Translations under genes and position numbers: made by a program
Source of the DNA: JBAXLO01 sp037134755
Lineage (GTDB): Bacteria; Bacteroidota; Bacteroidia; Bacteroidales; JACABE01
Length of the DNA: 22,757 nucleotides
Reading direction: 5' to 3'
Assembly: GCA_037134755.1 (NCBI GenBank)
Contig: JBAXLO010000057.1
Coordinates: 1 to 22,757, forward strand
Part shown: positions 1 through 6,760 of the stretch, piece by piece
Numbering within the stretch: the first letter of the stretch is position 1
Layout of the letters: each line of letters begins with the position of its first letter
Notes under the pieces: generated by a model
Seen by the model: only the letters and a program-made list of their open reading frames with translations
Databases searched by the model: none
What the model was told of the DNA's origin: nothing

Positions 1-170
1 TCTTTTCGGTTACCTAATAACTTTCGGACTCCGTAAAGACATCTTTTCGGTAACCTAATAACTTTCGGACTCAGTAAAGACATCTTTTAGGTTACCTAAT
101 AACTTTCGCATGAGAAAAAGACATCTTTTAGGTTACCTAATAACTTTCGGACTCAGTAAAGACCTCTTTT
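1..170. repeat. 41-bp tandem repeat, four copies
   Basis: Four consecutive 41-bp units occupy 1-41, 42-82, 83-123 and 124-164, followed by the first six bases of a fifth. Each unit begins TCTTTT and contains CCTAATAACTTTCG and usually GTAAAGAC. Units 1, 2 and 4 differ by a few bases and unit 3 diverges around 109-118. Because 41 is not a multiple of three the array is not a coding repeat. At each junction AAAGA and TCTTT can pair, and the core GGTTACC is nearly palindromic. The array begins at the window edge, so its full copy number is unknown. Confidence 0.92.
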
Positions 171-242
171 ATTAATATAAATATTGAGTGATGTATTAAT
201 TGTAAGCTATTTGTATAAACAAAAGTAAGCGATGCAATAACC

Positions 243-293
243 CAGCTCGACTTCGGTGACCGTAATGTCATCTGTCAGCGGAGCCGAGGTGCC
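243..293. repeat. Degenerate inverted repeat upstream of the restriction gene
   Basis: The segment 243-269 read on the minus strand (containing GGTCACCGAAGTCGAGCTG) resembles 267-293 read on the plus strand (containing TGTCAGCGGAGCCGAGGTG), with about 14 of 19 positions equal, so the two arms can fold back. It is far more GC-rich than its surroundings. A related sequence is found at 2606-2630 on the other side of the restriction-modification genes. The rest of 171-528 is AT-rich and shows no gene. Confidence 0.5.
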
Positions 294-446
294 AAGCTTA
301 CCGGAAAGAAATATTTAATAAATCTATTCGTTTTATAGTATGGTGTGATAAAAATGAGTAAGTTTATTTTATTAAAAAATATTTTTGATTAGGATGTTAT
401 TTTTGTTTTTATTTTGAATAAAATAGGGCTTGTGTTAATTTAATTA

Positions 447-468
447 GTAATTTTACCAAAAAAAAAGG
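447..468 (+). promoter_or_regulatory. Possible -7 box and operator half-site upstream of the endonuclease gene
   Basis: TAATTTTA at 447-454 is one base from the Bacteroidetes -7 consensus TAnnTTTG. It is followed at once by ACC, nine A residues and GG (455-468). The same order (TAATTTT, then ACC-N9-GG) occurs at the methyltransferase promoter. No good -33 element lies at the expected distance. The site is 60 bases before the ATG at 529. The assignment is inference. Confidence 0.3.
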
Positions 469-528
469 ACAAAAAACAAAGTCTCGGTTTTATAAAAAAC
501 ACACACAAGTTGAAAATAATAAATTAAA

Positions 529-1242
529 ATGACAGAAAAAGAATTAATACAAAGTATAGTTGAATATTTTGAAACATATATTTTCAAAAATCATATAAAC
601 TCGTCCCTAAAGTATCATTCTAAACTTAAATCATACAACATTAATCCTATAGTTGTTAAATATCTTTCAAAAGTATTAGAAGGTAATTATAGTCCTGAAG
701 GAGTTGCAAAAGCACTTTATTATCCAAGAGTATTGGGTACTTCTATAAATACTTCTTTTGGAACTCGAATACAAACCATGTTTGTTGAATTACAAATTGC
801 AAATGGTTCACTTATAAAAGGAATGGATATTGAATTTACAGATAAAATTGATAAAAGAAAAAAATGGTGTCAACTTAAATCCGGGCCTAATACCATTAAT
901 TCTGAAGATGTACAACCACTAATAAAAAAGTTTACAAATACAATTCAACTTGCTCGAACAAACAATGCATTTAAAGATATAAACAATACAGATTTTATTG
1001 TTGGTGTTGTATATGGAGAAAGTTCGGAATTAAGTATGCACTATAAAGAGATAGATAAATCTCATCCAGTTTATATTGGCAAAGATTTTTGGTATAGAAT
1101 AACAGGATTCCCTAATTTCTATAATGGATTGGTAGCAGCATTGCATTTATCTATTAATAGTATCGATACGAAAGATTTAATAAACATAGGATGTAAAGAA
1201 TTGGCTGAAGAAATTAGAACATCCCCATTATTTCAATTTTAA
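529..1242 (+). CDS. Type II restriction endonuclease (probably PmeII-like family)
   Basis: A 237-aa protein, probably the nuclease of a type II restriction-modification system that cuts unmethylated foreign DNA in the cytoplasm. A PD-(D/E)xK-type core is visible: D100 in GMDIEF, then Q115-L-K117 in WCQLKSGPNTIN. Family members I recall share the segments YPRVLGTS (65-72), QLKSGPNTIN, VGVVYG and YIGKDFWYRITG. The family name is from memory and is the least certain part of the call. The neighbour on the opposite strand is a cytosine-C5 methyltransferase whose 3' end overlaps this gene by 15 bases, which strongly supports a restriction role. The start is ATG 529 in an A-rich context with no clear Shine-Dalgarno sequence. 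The gene looks intact. The recognition site cannot be read from the sequence. Confidence 0.85.
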   Translation: MTEKELIQSIVEYFETYIFKNHINSSLKYHSKLKSYNINPIVVKYLSKVLEGNYSPEGVAKALYYPRVLGTSINTSFGTRIQTMFVELQIANGSLIKGMDIEFTDKIDKRKKWCQLKSGPNTINSEDVQPLIKKFTNTIQLARTNNAFKDINNTDFIVGVVYGESSELSMHYKEIDKSHPVYIGKDFWYRITGFPNFYNGLVAALHLSINSIDTKDLINIGCKELAEEIRTSPLFQF

Positions 1243-2472
1243 ACTTGAGTAATATTTATTTAAGAATTTAACAATTGAATAACCAACTTCACAACCTAGA
1301 TTAACAGGAACAGCATTACCAATTTGTTTATATTGTTGAGATGTTGAACCTTCAAATTTCCATTCGTCAGGAAAGGTTTGAATACGGGCATACTCACGTA
1401 CAGTAAATGGACGTGTTTCATCAGGATGGCATCTTTCAGTCTGTTTTTGAGCAGGACTGCAAGTTAAAGTCAAGCAAGGTTCATCCCAACCTATTCTTCT
1501 GGCAATACCTGTTTTGCCACCTCCTAAATGGAAACTCCCTCCCAAAAACTCTTTTTGAATATCTAATGGTAAGTCTCTCCAATATCCTTTTGGTGGAACT
1601 AAATCTAAAACCTCTTCCTTTTTTTTAGGATAATTTACACCTTTAGATTGTGGCACATCACAATCAAACAAATCACCTTTTTTCAATGCGTCCACAAGAT
1701 TGTAAATTCTTTTATGAGGTTTTGGGTATTCATAGTTAAAATTAATATCTTTTCTTATTCCAACTAAAATTATCCGCTCTCTCTTTTGTGGCACTTTAAA
1801 ATTTATAGCTTTTAACACTTGAACAGGAACAACATTGTATCCAATTTCATCTAATATAGAAAGCATTCCTTGTAAAGTTTTTCCATTTTCGTGACTCAAT
1901 AAACCTCGAACATTTTCGCCAATACAAATAGGAGGATTAACTTCTTTAACAACTCTGGCAAATTCATAAAAAAGAGTTCCTCTAGCATCATTTAAACCTA
2001 ATTTCTTTCCGGCATAACTAAACGCTTGACAAGGGAAACCACCTGTAACCACATCAACTTTGTTATGATATTCCGAAAAATCAAATGTCTTAATATCTCC
2101 TTCTAAAACTTTCCATTGAGGACGATTTTTTCTTAAAGTTTGACAAGCCCATTTATCAATTTCATTTAATGTTACACATTTTAAACCTGCTTTTTCCATG
2201 CCAACAGCCAAACCTCCGGCTCCGGCAAATAGTTCTATAACTGAATAATCATTTTCAGGTTTAACATAATTTGAAACCTCATGTTCTATGTCTATTGATA
2301 AGTAATCACCAAATAACAATTCAACTTGCTCTTTTTTATATACTCGATAATTACTTATTGGCTCTCTAACAGCAGACAATTTACCTTCTCTATCCCATCT
2401 CCTAAGAGTTTCTTTACTTTTGCCTAATAATTCAGACGCTTCTGACAGTGTTAAATATTTGTTCATAACCAT
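1228..2472 (-). CDS. DNA cytosine-C5 methyltransferase with N-terminal MerR-like HTH
   Basis: A 414-aa protein that should methylate cytosine at the target of the neighbouring endonuclease, protecting host DNA. Residues 6-53 look like a MerR-type helix-turn-helix (LTLSEASELLGKSKETLRRW, then a Y-x-V-Y-K-x-E-Q-V tail). The C5-methylase motifs then follow in order: motif I VIELFAGAGG (78-87), motif IV GGFPCQ with catalytic C148, motif VI ENVRG (186-190), motif VIII QKRER (229-233), motif IX around RPFTVREYARIQTFP and motif X QIGNAVPVNLG (383-393). A target-recognition region lies between VIII and IX. All catalytic motifs are present. ATG 2472 is used here; ATG at codon 3 is also possible. The 3' end overlaps the endonuclease gene by 15 bases. 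No separate controller gene is seen, so the HTH may repress the enzyme's own promoter (inference, see 2479-2528). Confidence 0.95.
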   Translation of the reverse strand: MVMNKYLTLSEASELLGKSKETLRRWDREGKLSAVREPISNYRVYKKEQVELLFGDYLSIDIEHEVSNYVKPENDYSVIELFAGAGGLAVGMEKAGLKCVTLNEIDKWACQTLRKNRPQWKVLEGDIKTFDFSEYHNKVDVVTGGFPCQAFSYAGKKLGLNDARGTLFYEFARVVKEVNPPICIGENVRGLLSHENGKTLQGMLSILDEIGYNVVPVQVLKAINFKVPQKRERIILVGIRKDINFNYEYPKPHKRIYNLVDALKKGDLFDCDVPQSKGVNYPKKKEEVLDLVPPKGYWRDLPLDIQKEFLGGSFHLGGGKTGIARRIGWDEPCLTLTCSPAQKQTERCHPDETRPFTVREYARIQTFPDEWKFEGSTSQQYKQIGNAVPVNLGCEVGYSIVKFLNKYYSSLKLK

Positions 2473-2478
2473 ATTGCT

Positions 2479-2528
2479 TAACCTTACACAATGGTTACAA
2501 AATTACATAAAATATTTGAGCTAAACAA
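2479..2528 (-). promoter_or_regulatory. Methyltransferase promoter overlapped by a palindromic operator candidate
   Basis: On the minus strand there is TTG (2526-2528), a 20-base spacer, and TAATTTTG (2498-2505), an exact match to the Bacteroidetes -7 box TAnnTTTG. Directly after it lies TAACC-N9-GGTTA (2479-2497), a palindrome with perfect 5-bp arms, ending six bases before the ATG. The palindrome should cover the transcription start. Its position suits autorepression by the HTH domain of the encoded methyltransferase. The promoter boxes are read directly; the regulation is inferred. Confidence 0.6.
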
Positions 2529-2605
2529 GCATAAATTTATAAAAATAAAATTCATTTTATAAAAGTTGGCTGAATTCAATTTATAAATGCAACTTATTAC
2601 TATCA

Positions 2606-2630
2606 CAGCTCAGCTCCGCCCGATGACCGT
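2606..2630. repeat. Copy of the repeat found at 243-263
   Basis: This GC-rich 25-bp patch starts CAGCTC and ends GATGACCGT, matching the ends of 243-263 (CAGCTC...GGTGACCGT) with a few inserted bases. The two copies bracket the restriction-modification pair in the same orientation. The match is short and imperfect. Confidence 0.35.
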
Positions 2631-2647
2631 CCCTTAAGGAGATAAAT

Positions 2648-2689
2648 TAAGAAACGCCTTGCATAATCAAATATGCAAGGCGTTTCTTA
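2648..2689. terminator. Strong hairpin terminator after gpmA
   Basis: An 18-bp perfect stem (2648-2665 with 2672-2689; arm core GAAACGCCTTGCAT) encloses a 6-base loop. It starts 20 bases beyond the gpmA stop on the minus strand. The outer stem is A-rich on one side and T-rich on the other, so it could end transcription from either direction and also insulate gpmA from the methyltransferase promoter region. Confidence 0.85.
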
Positions 2690-2709
2690 TAATTATTAAT
2701 CAAGATGTC

Positions 2710-3456
2710 TTATTTACTTTTGCCTTGATTAGCTACAGCTTCCATAAGCTTTTTGATCTCCTCTTCGTCGCCTAAGAAATAATCTTTTATAAGATTAAGA
2801 TCATCATCAAATTCAAAAACATAAGGGATACCTGTTGGCAGGTTTAAACTTACTATATCATTATCACTAATATTCTTTAAATATTTAATGATGCCACGCA
2901 AACTATTGCCATGTGCTGCAACCAATACTTCGTTACATTCAACAAGCTTTTTAGAGATATTATTTTGCCAATAAGGCACAATACGCTCAACAGTTTCTTT
3001 TAATGATTCAGTTAATGGCAACAAGTTTTCATCAACATCAGCATATTTAATATCCAATCTTGGAGCCCTTGGATCATTCATTTCTAATGCTGCCGGTGGT
3101 ACATCATAACTTCTTCTCCATACATGTACCTGCTCGTCACCATACTTCTGAGCTGTTTCGGCTTTGTTCAAACCTTGTAACATGCCATAATGTTTTTCGT
3201 TAAGTCTCCATGTTTTTTCAACAGGCAACCATAGAAGATCCATCTCTTCTAACATTAAATTAAGGGTTTTGATAGCCCTTTTCAGGTATGATGTATAACA
3301 ATATTTAAACTGAAAGTTGTTTTCTTTTAAAACAATACCACCTTTTATTGCCTCTTCAACACCTTTAGCTGAAAGATCAACATCTGTCCAGCCTGTAAAA
3401 CGATTTTCTTTGTTCCATTCACTCTCTCCGTGACGAACTAAAACTAATTTCTTCAT
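2710..3456 (-). CDS. gpmA: 2,3-bisphosphoglycerate-dependent phosphoglycerate mutase
   Basis: This glycolytic and gluconeogenic enzyme interconverts 3-phosphoglycerate and 2-phosphoglycerate through a phosphohistidine. The 248-aa product matches the usual length (about 250). Visible motifs are LVRHGESEWN with catalytic H9, NRFTGWTDVDLS, the E-containing RLNEKHYGMLQGLNK, RRSYDVPP and the second histidine in VAAHGNSLRG. I chose ATG 3456 over an in-frame GTG at 3474 because MKKLVLVRHGE is the normal family N-terminus and the extra six residues would add nothing. The gene lies downstream of lgt on the same strand with about 120 bases between them. That gap holds a GC-rich palindrome, so co-transcription is uncertain. 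A strong terminator follows. Confidence 0.97.
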   Translation of the reverse strand: MKKLVLVRHGESEWNKENRFTGWTDVDLSAKGVEEAIKGGIVLKENNFQFKYCYTSYLKRAIKTLNLMLEEMDLLWLPVEKTWRLNEKHYGMLQGLNKAETAQKYGDEQVHVWRRSYDVPPAALEMNDPRAPRLDIKYADVDENLLPLTESLKETVERIVPYWQNNISKKLVECNEVLVAAHGNSLRGIIKYLKNISDNDIVSLNLPTGIPYVFEFDDDLNLIKDYFLGDEEEIKKLMEAVANQGKSK

Positions 3457-3484
3457 ATTGATTTGATTTAACACCCCACCCCAA

Positions 3485-3505
3485 CCCTCCCCTAAGAGGG
3501 GAGGG
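3485..3505. repeat. GC-rich intergenic palindrome
   Basis: CCCTCCCCT-AAG-AGGGGAGGG is a perfect 9-bp stem with a 3-base loop, preceded by a C-rich run (CACCCCACCCCAACC). It lies between lgt and gpmA, 29 bases before the gpmA start. There is no T-tract on either side, so it is more likely a dispersed palindromic repeat than a terminator. It might still slow read-through from lgt. Confidence 0.7.
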
Positions 3506-3549
3506 AGTAGAAAAGGCTATTGATATTTATTAATTATTAACTGTCTTTA

Positions 3550-3585
3550 AACTTTAGGCATTTCAAACTTCATACTTTAGGCACT
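3550..3585 (-). repeat. 3'-end AGTACTTGA-type module at lgt (divergent copy)
   Basis: On the minus strand the order is AGTGCCTAA, AGTATGA, AGTTTGA, AATGCCTAA, AGTT: units of 9, 7, 7 and 9 bases, then AGTT. The lgt stop codon is the TAA at the end of the first unit, so the last lgt residues (S-A) are encoded by the repeat. This is the most diverged member of the module family seen at 9937, 18844, 20775 and 20875. Confidence 0.5.
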
Positions 3586-4380
3586 TATCTTCTCTAGTTT
3601 ATTTTTCGACGACAAAATTACTAAAATTATTCCAGCTATAATAAAAGGAATGCTTAAGATTTGACCCATATTTAAAGTCATCTGACTTTCAAAGTTAACT
3701 TGATTCTCTTTTAAGAACTCTATAATAAATCTTACCATAAATAATGCAATCAAGAATATTCCAAATATCATACCGGGCTTTGGTTTGCCATCTTTCATGT
3801 AGTAATATTTAATTAATCCCAAAAAGATTAGCAGATAACACAAAGCTTCATATATTTGGGTAGGATGTCGGGCATCAACAGCATGATCTTTAACAAATAT
3901 AAAACCCCATGGAAGATTAGTTACATGACCATATATCTCGGAGTTCATAAGATTGCCCGAACGGATAAAAACACCTGCCAGCGCCACTACAATTACTATT
4001 CTATCAAGCACCCACCAATAACTAAGCTTTGTTTTTCGATGATACATTACTAGTGCTAATATTATTGCAACCGCTGCTCCATGACTAGCCAAACCACCAT
4101 GCCAGATATATAATATTTCGATTGGATTCTTTAAGTAATCACTTGGCTCGTAGAAAAGACAATGTCCTAAACGAGCTCCAACTACTGTAGAAAGAATCAT
4201 ATAAATTGCAAGCTTATCTAATAAAGGCAAAGGAACTCCTTCCTTTTTAAAGAACTTTTCCATTATAAGGTAGCCAACATAGAAGCCTAATGCGAAAAGA
4301 AGACCGTACCATCTTATAGATAAACCACCTAGATGAAATATTTCGGGACTAACATCCCAAGTAATGAAATTTAATAGCAT
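3577..4380 (-). CDS. lgt: Prolipoprotein diacylglyceryl transferase
   Basis: An integral inner-membrane enzyme that transfers diacylglycerol from phosphatidylglycerol to the lipobox cysteine of prolipoproteins, the first step of lipoprotein maturation. The 267-aa product has about seven hydrophobic segments and the family motifs LSIRWYGLLFALGF, HGGLASHGAA, FIRSGNLMNSEIYG (the Lgt signature) and RHPTQIYEAL. The start ATG 4380 is preferred over an in-frame TTG at 4395 because a -7 box occupies 4393-4400 and the longer form would begin inside the promoter. The stop codon lies inside a dispersed repeat module (3550-3585). Several likely substrates are encoded in this window: the lipoproteins at 13051, 13483 and 16008. 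Confidence 0.97.
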   Translation of the reverse strand: MLLNFITWDVSPEIFHLGGLSIRWYGLLFALGFYVGYLIMEKFFKKEGVPLPLLDKLAIYMILSTVVGARLGHCLFYEPSDYLKNPIEILYIWHGGLASHGAAVAIILALVMYHRKTKLSYWWVLDRIVIVVALAGVFIRSGNLMNSEIYGHVTNLPWGFIFVKDHAVDARHPTQIYEALCYLLIFLGLIKYYYMKDGKPKPGMIFGIFLIALFMVRFIIEFLKENQVNFESQMTLNMGQILSIPFIIAGIILVILSSKNKLEKISA

Positions 4381-4392
4381 AAATTTTTTCAG

Positions 4393-4400
4393 CAAATGTA
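4393..4400 (-). promoter_or_regulatory. -7 promoter box for lgt
   Basis: TACATTTG on the minus strand matches TAnnTTTG exactly and ends 12 bases before the ATG at 4380, implying a very short leader. No convincing -33 element is visible. It helps to decide the lgt start. Confidence 0.5.
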
Positions 4401-4516
4401 TGAAAGATTACGTTACTAAATGAAGTGATTAACGTTTTTTATGATAAAGTTAGGCTCTGTTAAGTTAATTATTCCGATATTTGCAGTTGAAAATCATAAT
4501 GTAAACAACACTCATT

Positions 4517-5416
4517 TTGGTACAAGAATCCGGTAAAAAAAAGAAACAATGGCTGATAAAGCTAAAGAACAAGTATAGGCTTGTTGTGATGAATGATGAC
4601 ACTTTTGAAGAAAAGTTATCGTTTCGTTTATCGCGTCTAAATGTGTTTGTTGCATTGGGGACACTATCTATACTATTGGTGTTTCTTACAACTTATATCA
4701 TCGCTTTTACTCCTTTACGGGAATATATTCCGGGTTATACTAATCTTAAACTTACAAAAGAATCGTATAATAATGCTTTAAAGATAGATTCATTGCAATC
4801 AATTGCACATAGTCAGGAGTTATATCTATACAATTTAAGATTACTATTAGAAGGTAAAGTAGTAATTGATAAAGTGCAACAACCACGTGATACCACTAAG
4901 AAATATAATAATATAGTACTTACTAAATCTAAAGAAGACTCTATATTGAGGCATTATGTTGAGAGCAAAGATAACAAGTATGATCTGGCTTCGCAGGATC
5001 TTATGATACAAAGTGATGAGCAGGCTCAGGCAAACTCTACCATTAATAGTTTCTTATACTTTACACCTTTAAAAGGAGTTATTCTTAATGGATTTGATAT
5101 TGTTAAAAAGCATTATGGTATTGATATAGCAGGCAAGAAAGATGATGTTATTAAATCTGTGTTGGATGGAACTGTTATATTTGCCAATTGGACACTTGAA
5201 ACTGGTTATATAATAGGCATTCAGCATCAGCATAACTTAATATCTGTTTACAAACATAATTCAGCATTGCTTAAAAAGACAGGTGATTATGTAAAAGCAG
5301 GTGAAGCAATTTCTTTTATAGGTAATTCAGGTGAACTTACAAGCGGTCCTCATCTGCATTTTGAACTTTGGTATAATGGAAGTCCTGTTAATCCTCGTGA
5401 TTATATATCTTTCTAA
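4517..5416 (+). CDS. M23 family (LytM-type) metallopeptidase, membrane-anchored
   Basis: A 299-aa protein with a short basic cytoplasmic N-terminus, one membrane helix (about 43-65), a polar linker and a C-terminal LytM/M23 domain (about 180-299). Such proteins cut peptidoglycan cross-bridges in the periplasm or act as activators of other hydrolases. The zinc and catalytic residues appear intact: H199 and D203 in HYGIDI, H247 in YKHNS, and H279 and H281 in GPHLHFE. The start is uncertain. TTG 4517 is the first possible codon after an in-frame stop, and the basic segment before M25 (KYRLVVMNDDTFEEKLSFRL) resembles what I recall in homologues, so I keep it. It is divergent from lgt and 24 bases ahead of dxr, probably co-transcribed with it. 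Confidence 0.93.
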   Translation: MVQESGKKKKQWLIKLKNKYRLVVMNDDTFEEKLSFRLSRLNVFVALGTLSILLVFLTTYIIAFTPLREYIPGYTNLKLTKESYNNALKIDSLQSIAHSQELYLYNLRLLLEGKVVIDKVQQPRDTTKKYNNIVLTKSKEDSILRHYVESKDNKYDLASQDLMIQSDEQAQANSTINSFLYFTPLKGVILNGFDIVKKHYGIDIAGKKDDVIKSVLDGTVIFANWTLETGYIIGIQHQHNLISVYKHNSALLKKTGDYVKAGEAISFIGNSGELTSGPHLHFELWYNGSPVNPRDYISF

Positions 5417-5440
5417 ATTAATCTTCTGCAAACACATTTA

Positions 5441-6601
5441 ATGAAAAAAAGAGTAGCAATATTAGGTTCAACAGGTTCTATTGGAACGCAAGCATTGGAG
5501 GTTATCAAAGAACATTCTGATATATTTGAGGTTGAAGTTCTGACTGCACATTGTAATGCAGATTTATTAATTAAACAGGCTTTAGAATTTGAACCTAATT
5601 CAGTTGTGATAGGTTCTGATAAATTGTATCAAAAAGTATATGATGCTTTAAACTCTCATGATATTAAAGTGTATGCCGGAGAAGATTCGCTTACACAAAT
5701 AGTAGAGTCGGATAATATAGATATAGTTTTAGCTGCTATTGTAGGATTTGCAGGATTAAAATCTACTATCAGAGCAATAGAATATAAAAAGACTATTGCT
5801 TTAGCAAATAAAGAAACCTTAGTTGTGGCAGGTAAACTTGTTACGAGCTTAGCGCGAGAAAATGGTGTTAATCTTTTACCTGTTGATTCGGAACATTCGG
5901 CTATCTTTCAATGTTTGGCAGGAGAATTTCATAATCCTGTTGAGAAGATATATTTAACAGCTTCAGGAGGACCATTCAGAGGAAAAGATAGAGATTTCTT
6001 AAATAAAGTAACTAAAGAACAAGCATTAAAACATCCTAATTGGGAGATGGGCAAGAAGATAACTATCGACTCTGCTTCGATGATGAACAAGGGTTTGGAA
6101 GTTATAGAGGCGCAATGGTTATTTGGATTGAAACCTGAACAAATAGATATTATCATTCATCCACAATCAATAATACATTCATTAGTACAGTTTCAAGATG
6201 GCTCGATGAAAGCACAAATGGGTTTGCCTGATATGAAATTGCCTGTTCAATATGCATTATCATATCCATATAGACTAAAAAGTAATTTTCCTCGTTTCAA
6301 CTTCATGGATTATCCTGAGCTAACTTTTGAGAAAGTTGATAAGGATTTGTTTAGAAACCTTCAACTTGCTTATGAAGCTATGATAAAGGGTGGCAATATG
6401 CCTTGTATTTTGAATGCAGCAAATGAAGTTGTGGTATCTGCTTTCTTAAGGGAAAAGATTGGTTTTATGAAGATGCCTGATATTATTGAAGCTTGTATGC
6501 AAAAGATGAACTTTATTGCTGATCCGGGGTTTGATGATTATGTAAATTCTGATAAAGAAGCGAGAAGAATGGCTCTTGAAATTATGAATTATGAATTATA
6601 A
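5441..6601 (+). CDS. dxr: 1-deoxy-D-xylulose-5-phosphate reductoisomerase
   Basis: The enzyme catalyses the committed NADPH-dependent step of the MEP isoprenoid pathway, DXP to 2-C-methyl-D-erythritol 4-phosphate, in the cytoplasm. The 386-aa length is typical. The NADPH-binding loop is GSTGSIG (9-15), followed by ALANKETLVVAG, the metal ligands D149 and E151 in PVDSEH, LTASGGPFRG, SASMMNKGLE with E220, and the HPQSIIHSLV and GLPDMKLPVQYAL segments. The last five residues (MNYEL) and the stop codon are encoded by a heptanucleotide TTATGAA repeat (6582-6609), so the C-terminus has been shaped by a repeat element. The gene sits between the M23 peptidase and rseP, a grouping I recall from other Bacteroidetes. 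Confidence 0.98.
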   Translation: MKKRVAILGSTGSIGTQALEVIKEHSDIFEVEVLTAHCNADLLIKQALEFEPNSVVIGSDKLYQKVYDALNSHDIKVYAGEDSLTQIVESDNIDIVLAAIVGFAGLKSTIRAIEYKKTIALANKETLVVAGKLVTSLARENGVNLLPVDSEHSAIFQCLAGEFHNPVEKIYLTASGGPFRGKDRDFLNKVTKEQALKHPNWEMGKKITIDSASMMNKGLEVIEAQWLFGLKPEQIDIIIHPQSIIHSLVQFQDGSMKAQMGLPDMKLPVQYALSYPYRLKSNFPRFNFMDYPELTFEKVDKDLFRNLQLAYEAMIKGGNMPCILNAANEVVVSAFLREKIGFMKMPDIIEACMQKMNFIADPGFDDYVNSDKEARRMALEIMNYEL

Positions 6602-6732
6602 ATTATGAATGAAAATAAAAAATAGCTTTGAAAATAGTATATAGAATTAATAAAAAATAAAGACAAAGAATTAGGAGTTAGGATTAAGAAGTAAATACTA
6701 TACATTCATAATTCATAATTCATAATTCATAA
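6582..6732. repeat. 151-bp element with heptanucleotide inverted ends
   Basis: The left arm (6582-6609) is TTATGAA repeated four times, the third unit reading TTATAAA. The right arm (6705-6732) is TTCATAA repeated four times. The arms are inverted and agree at 27 of 28 positions. The AT-rich interior (about 95 bp) holds TTAGGAGTTAGGAT, another 7-bp-period stretch, and no gene. It fills the dxr-rseP gap and supplies the dxr stop codon. Confidence 0.85.
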
Positions 6733-6760
6733 TTAACAAAAAATAATACTACAATAAATT

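Noticed and set aside
1..170. CRISPR array
   Set aside because: The 41-bp units are contiguous with no unique spacers, and no cas genes are present.
243..293. Possible tRNA or small structured RNA because of its high GC content
   Set aside because: No cloverleaf or anticodon arm can be drawn; the sequence is better explained as two inverted copies of a repeat.
3485..3505. Perfect GC-rich palindrome between lgt and gpmA as an intrinsic terminator
   Set aside because: There is no T-tract on either side and its C-rich flank resembles a dispersed repeat. Listed as a repeat only.
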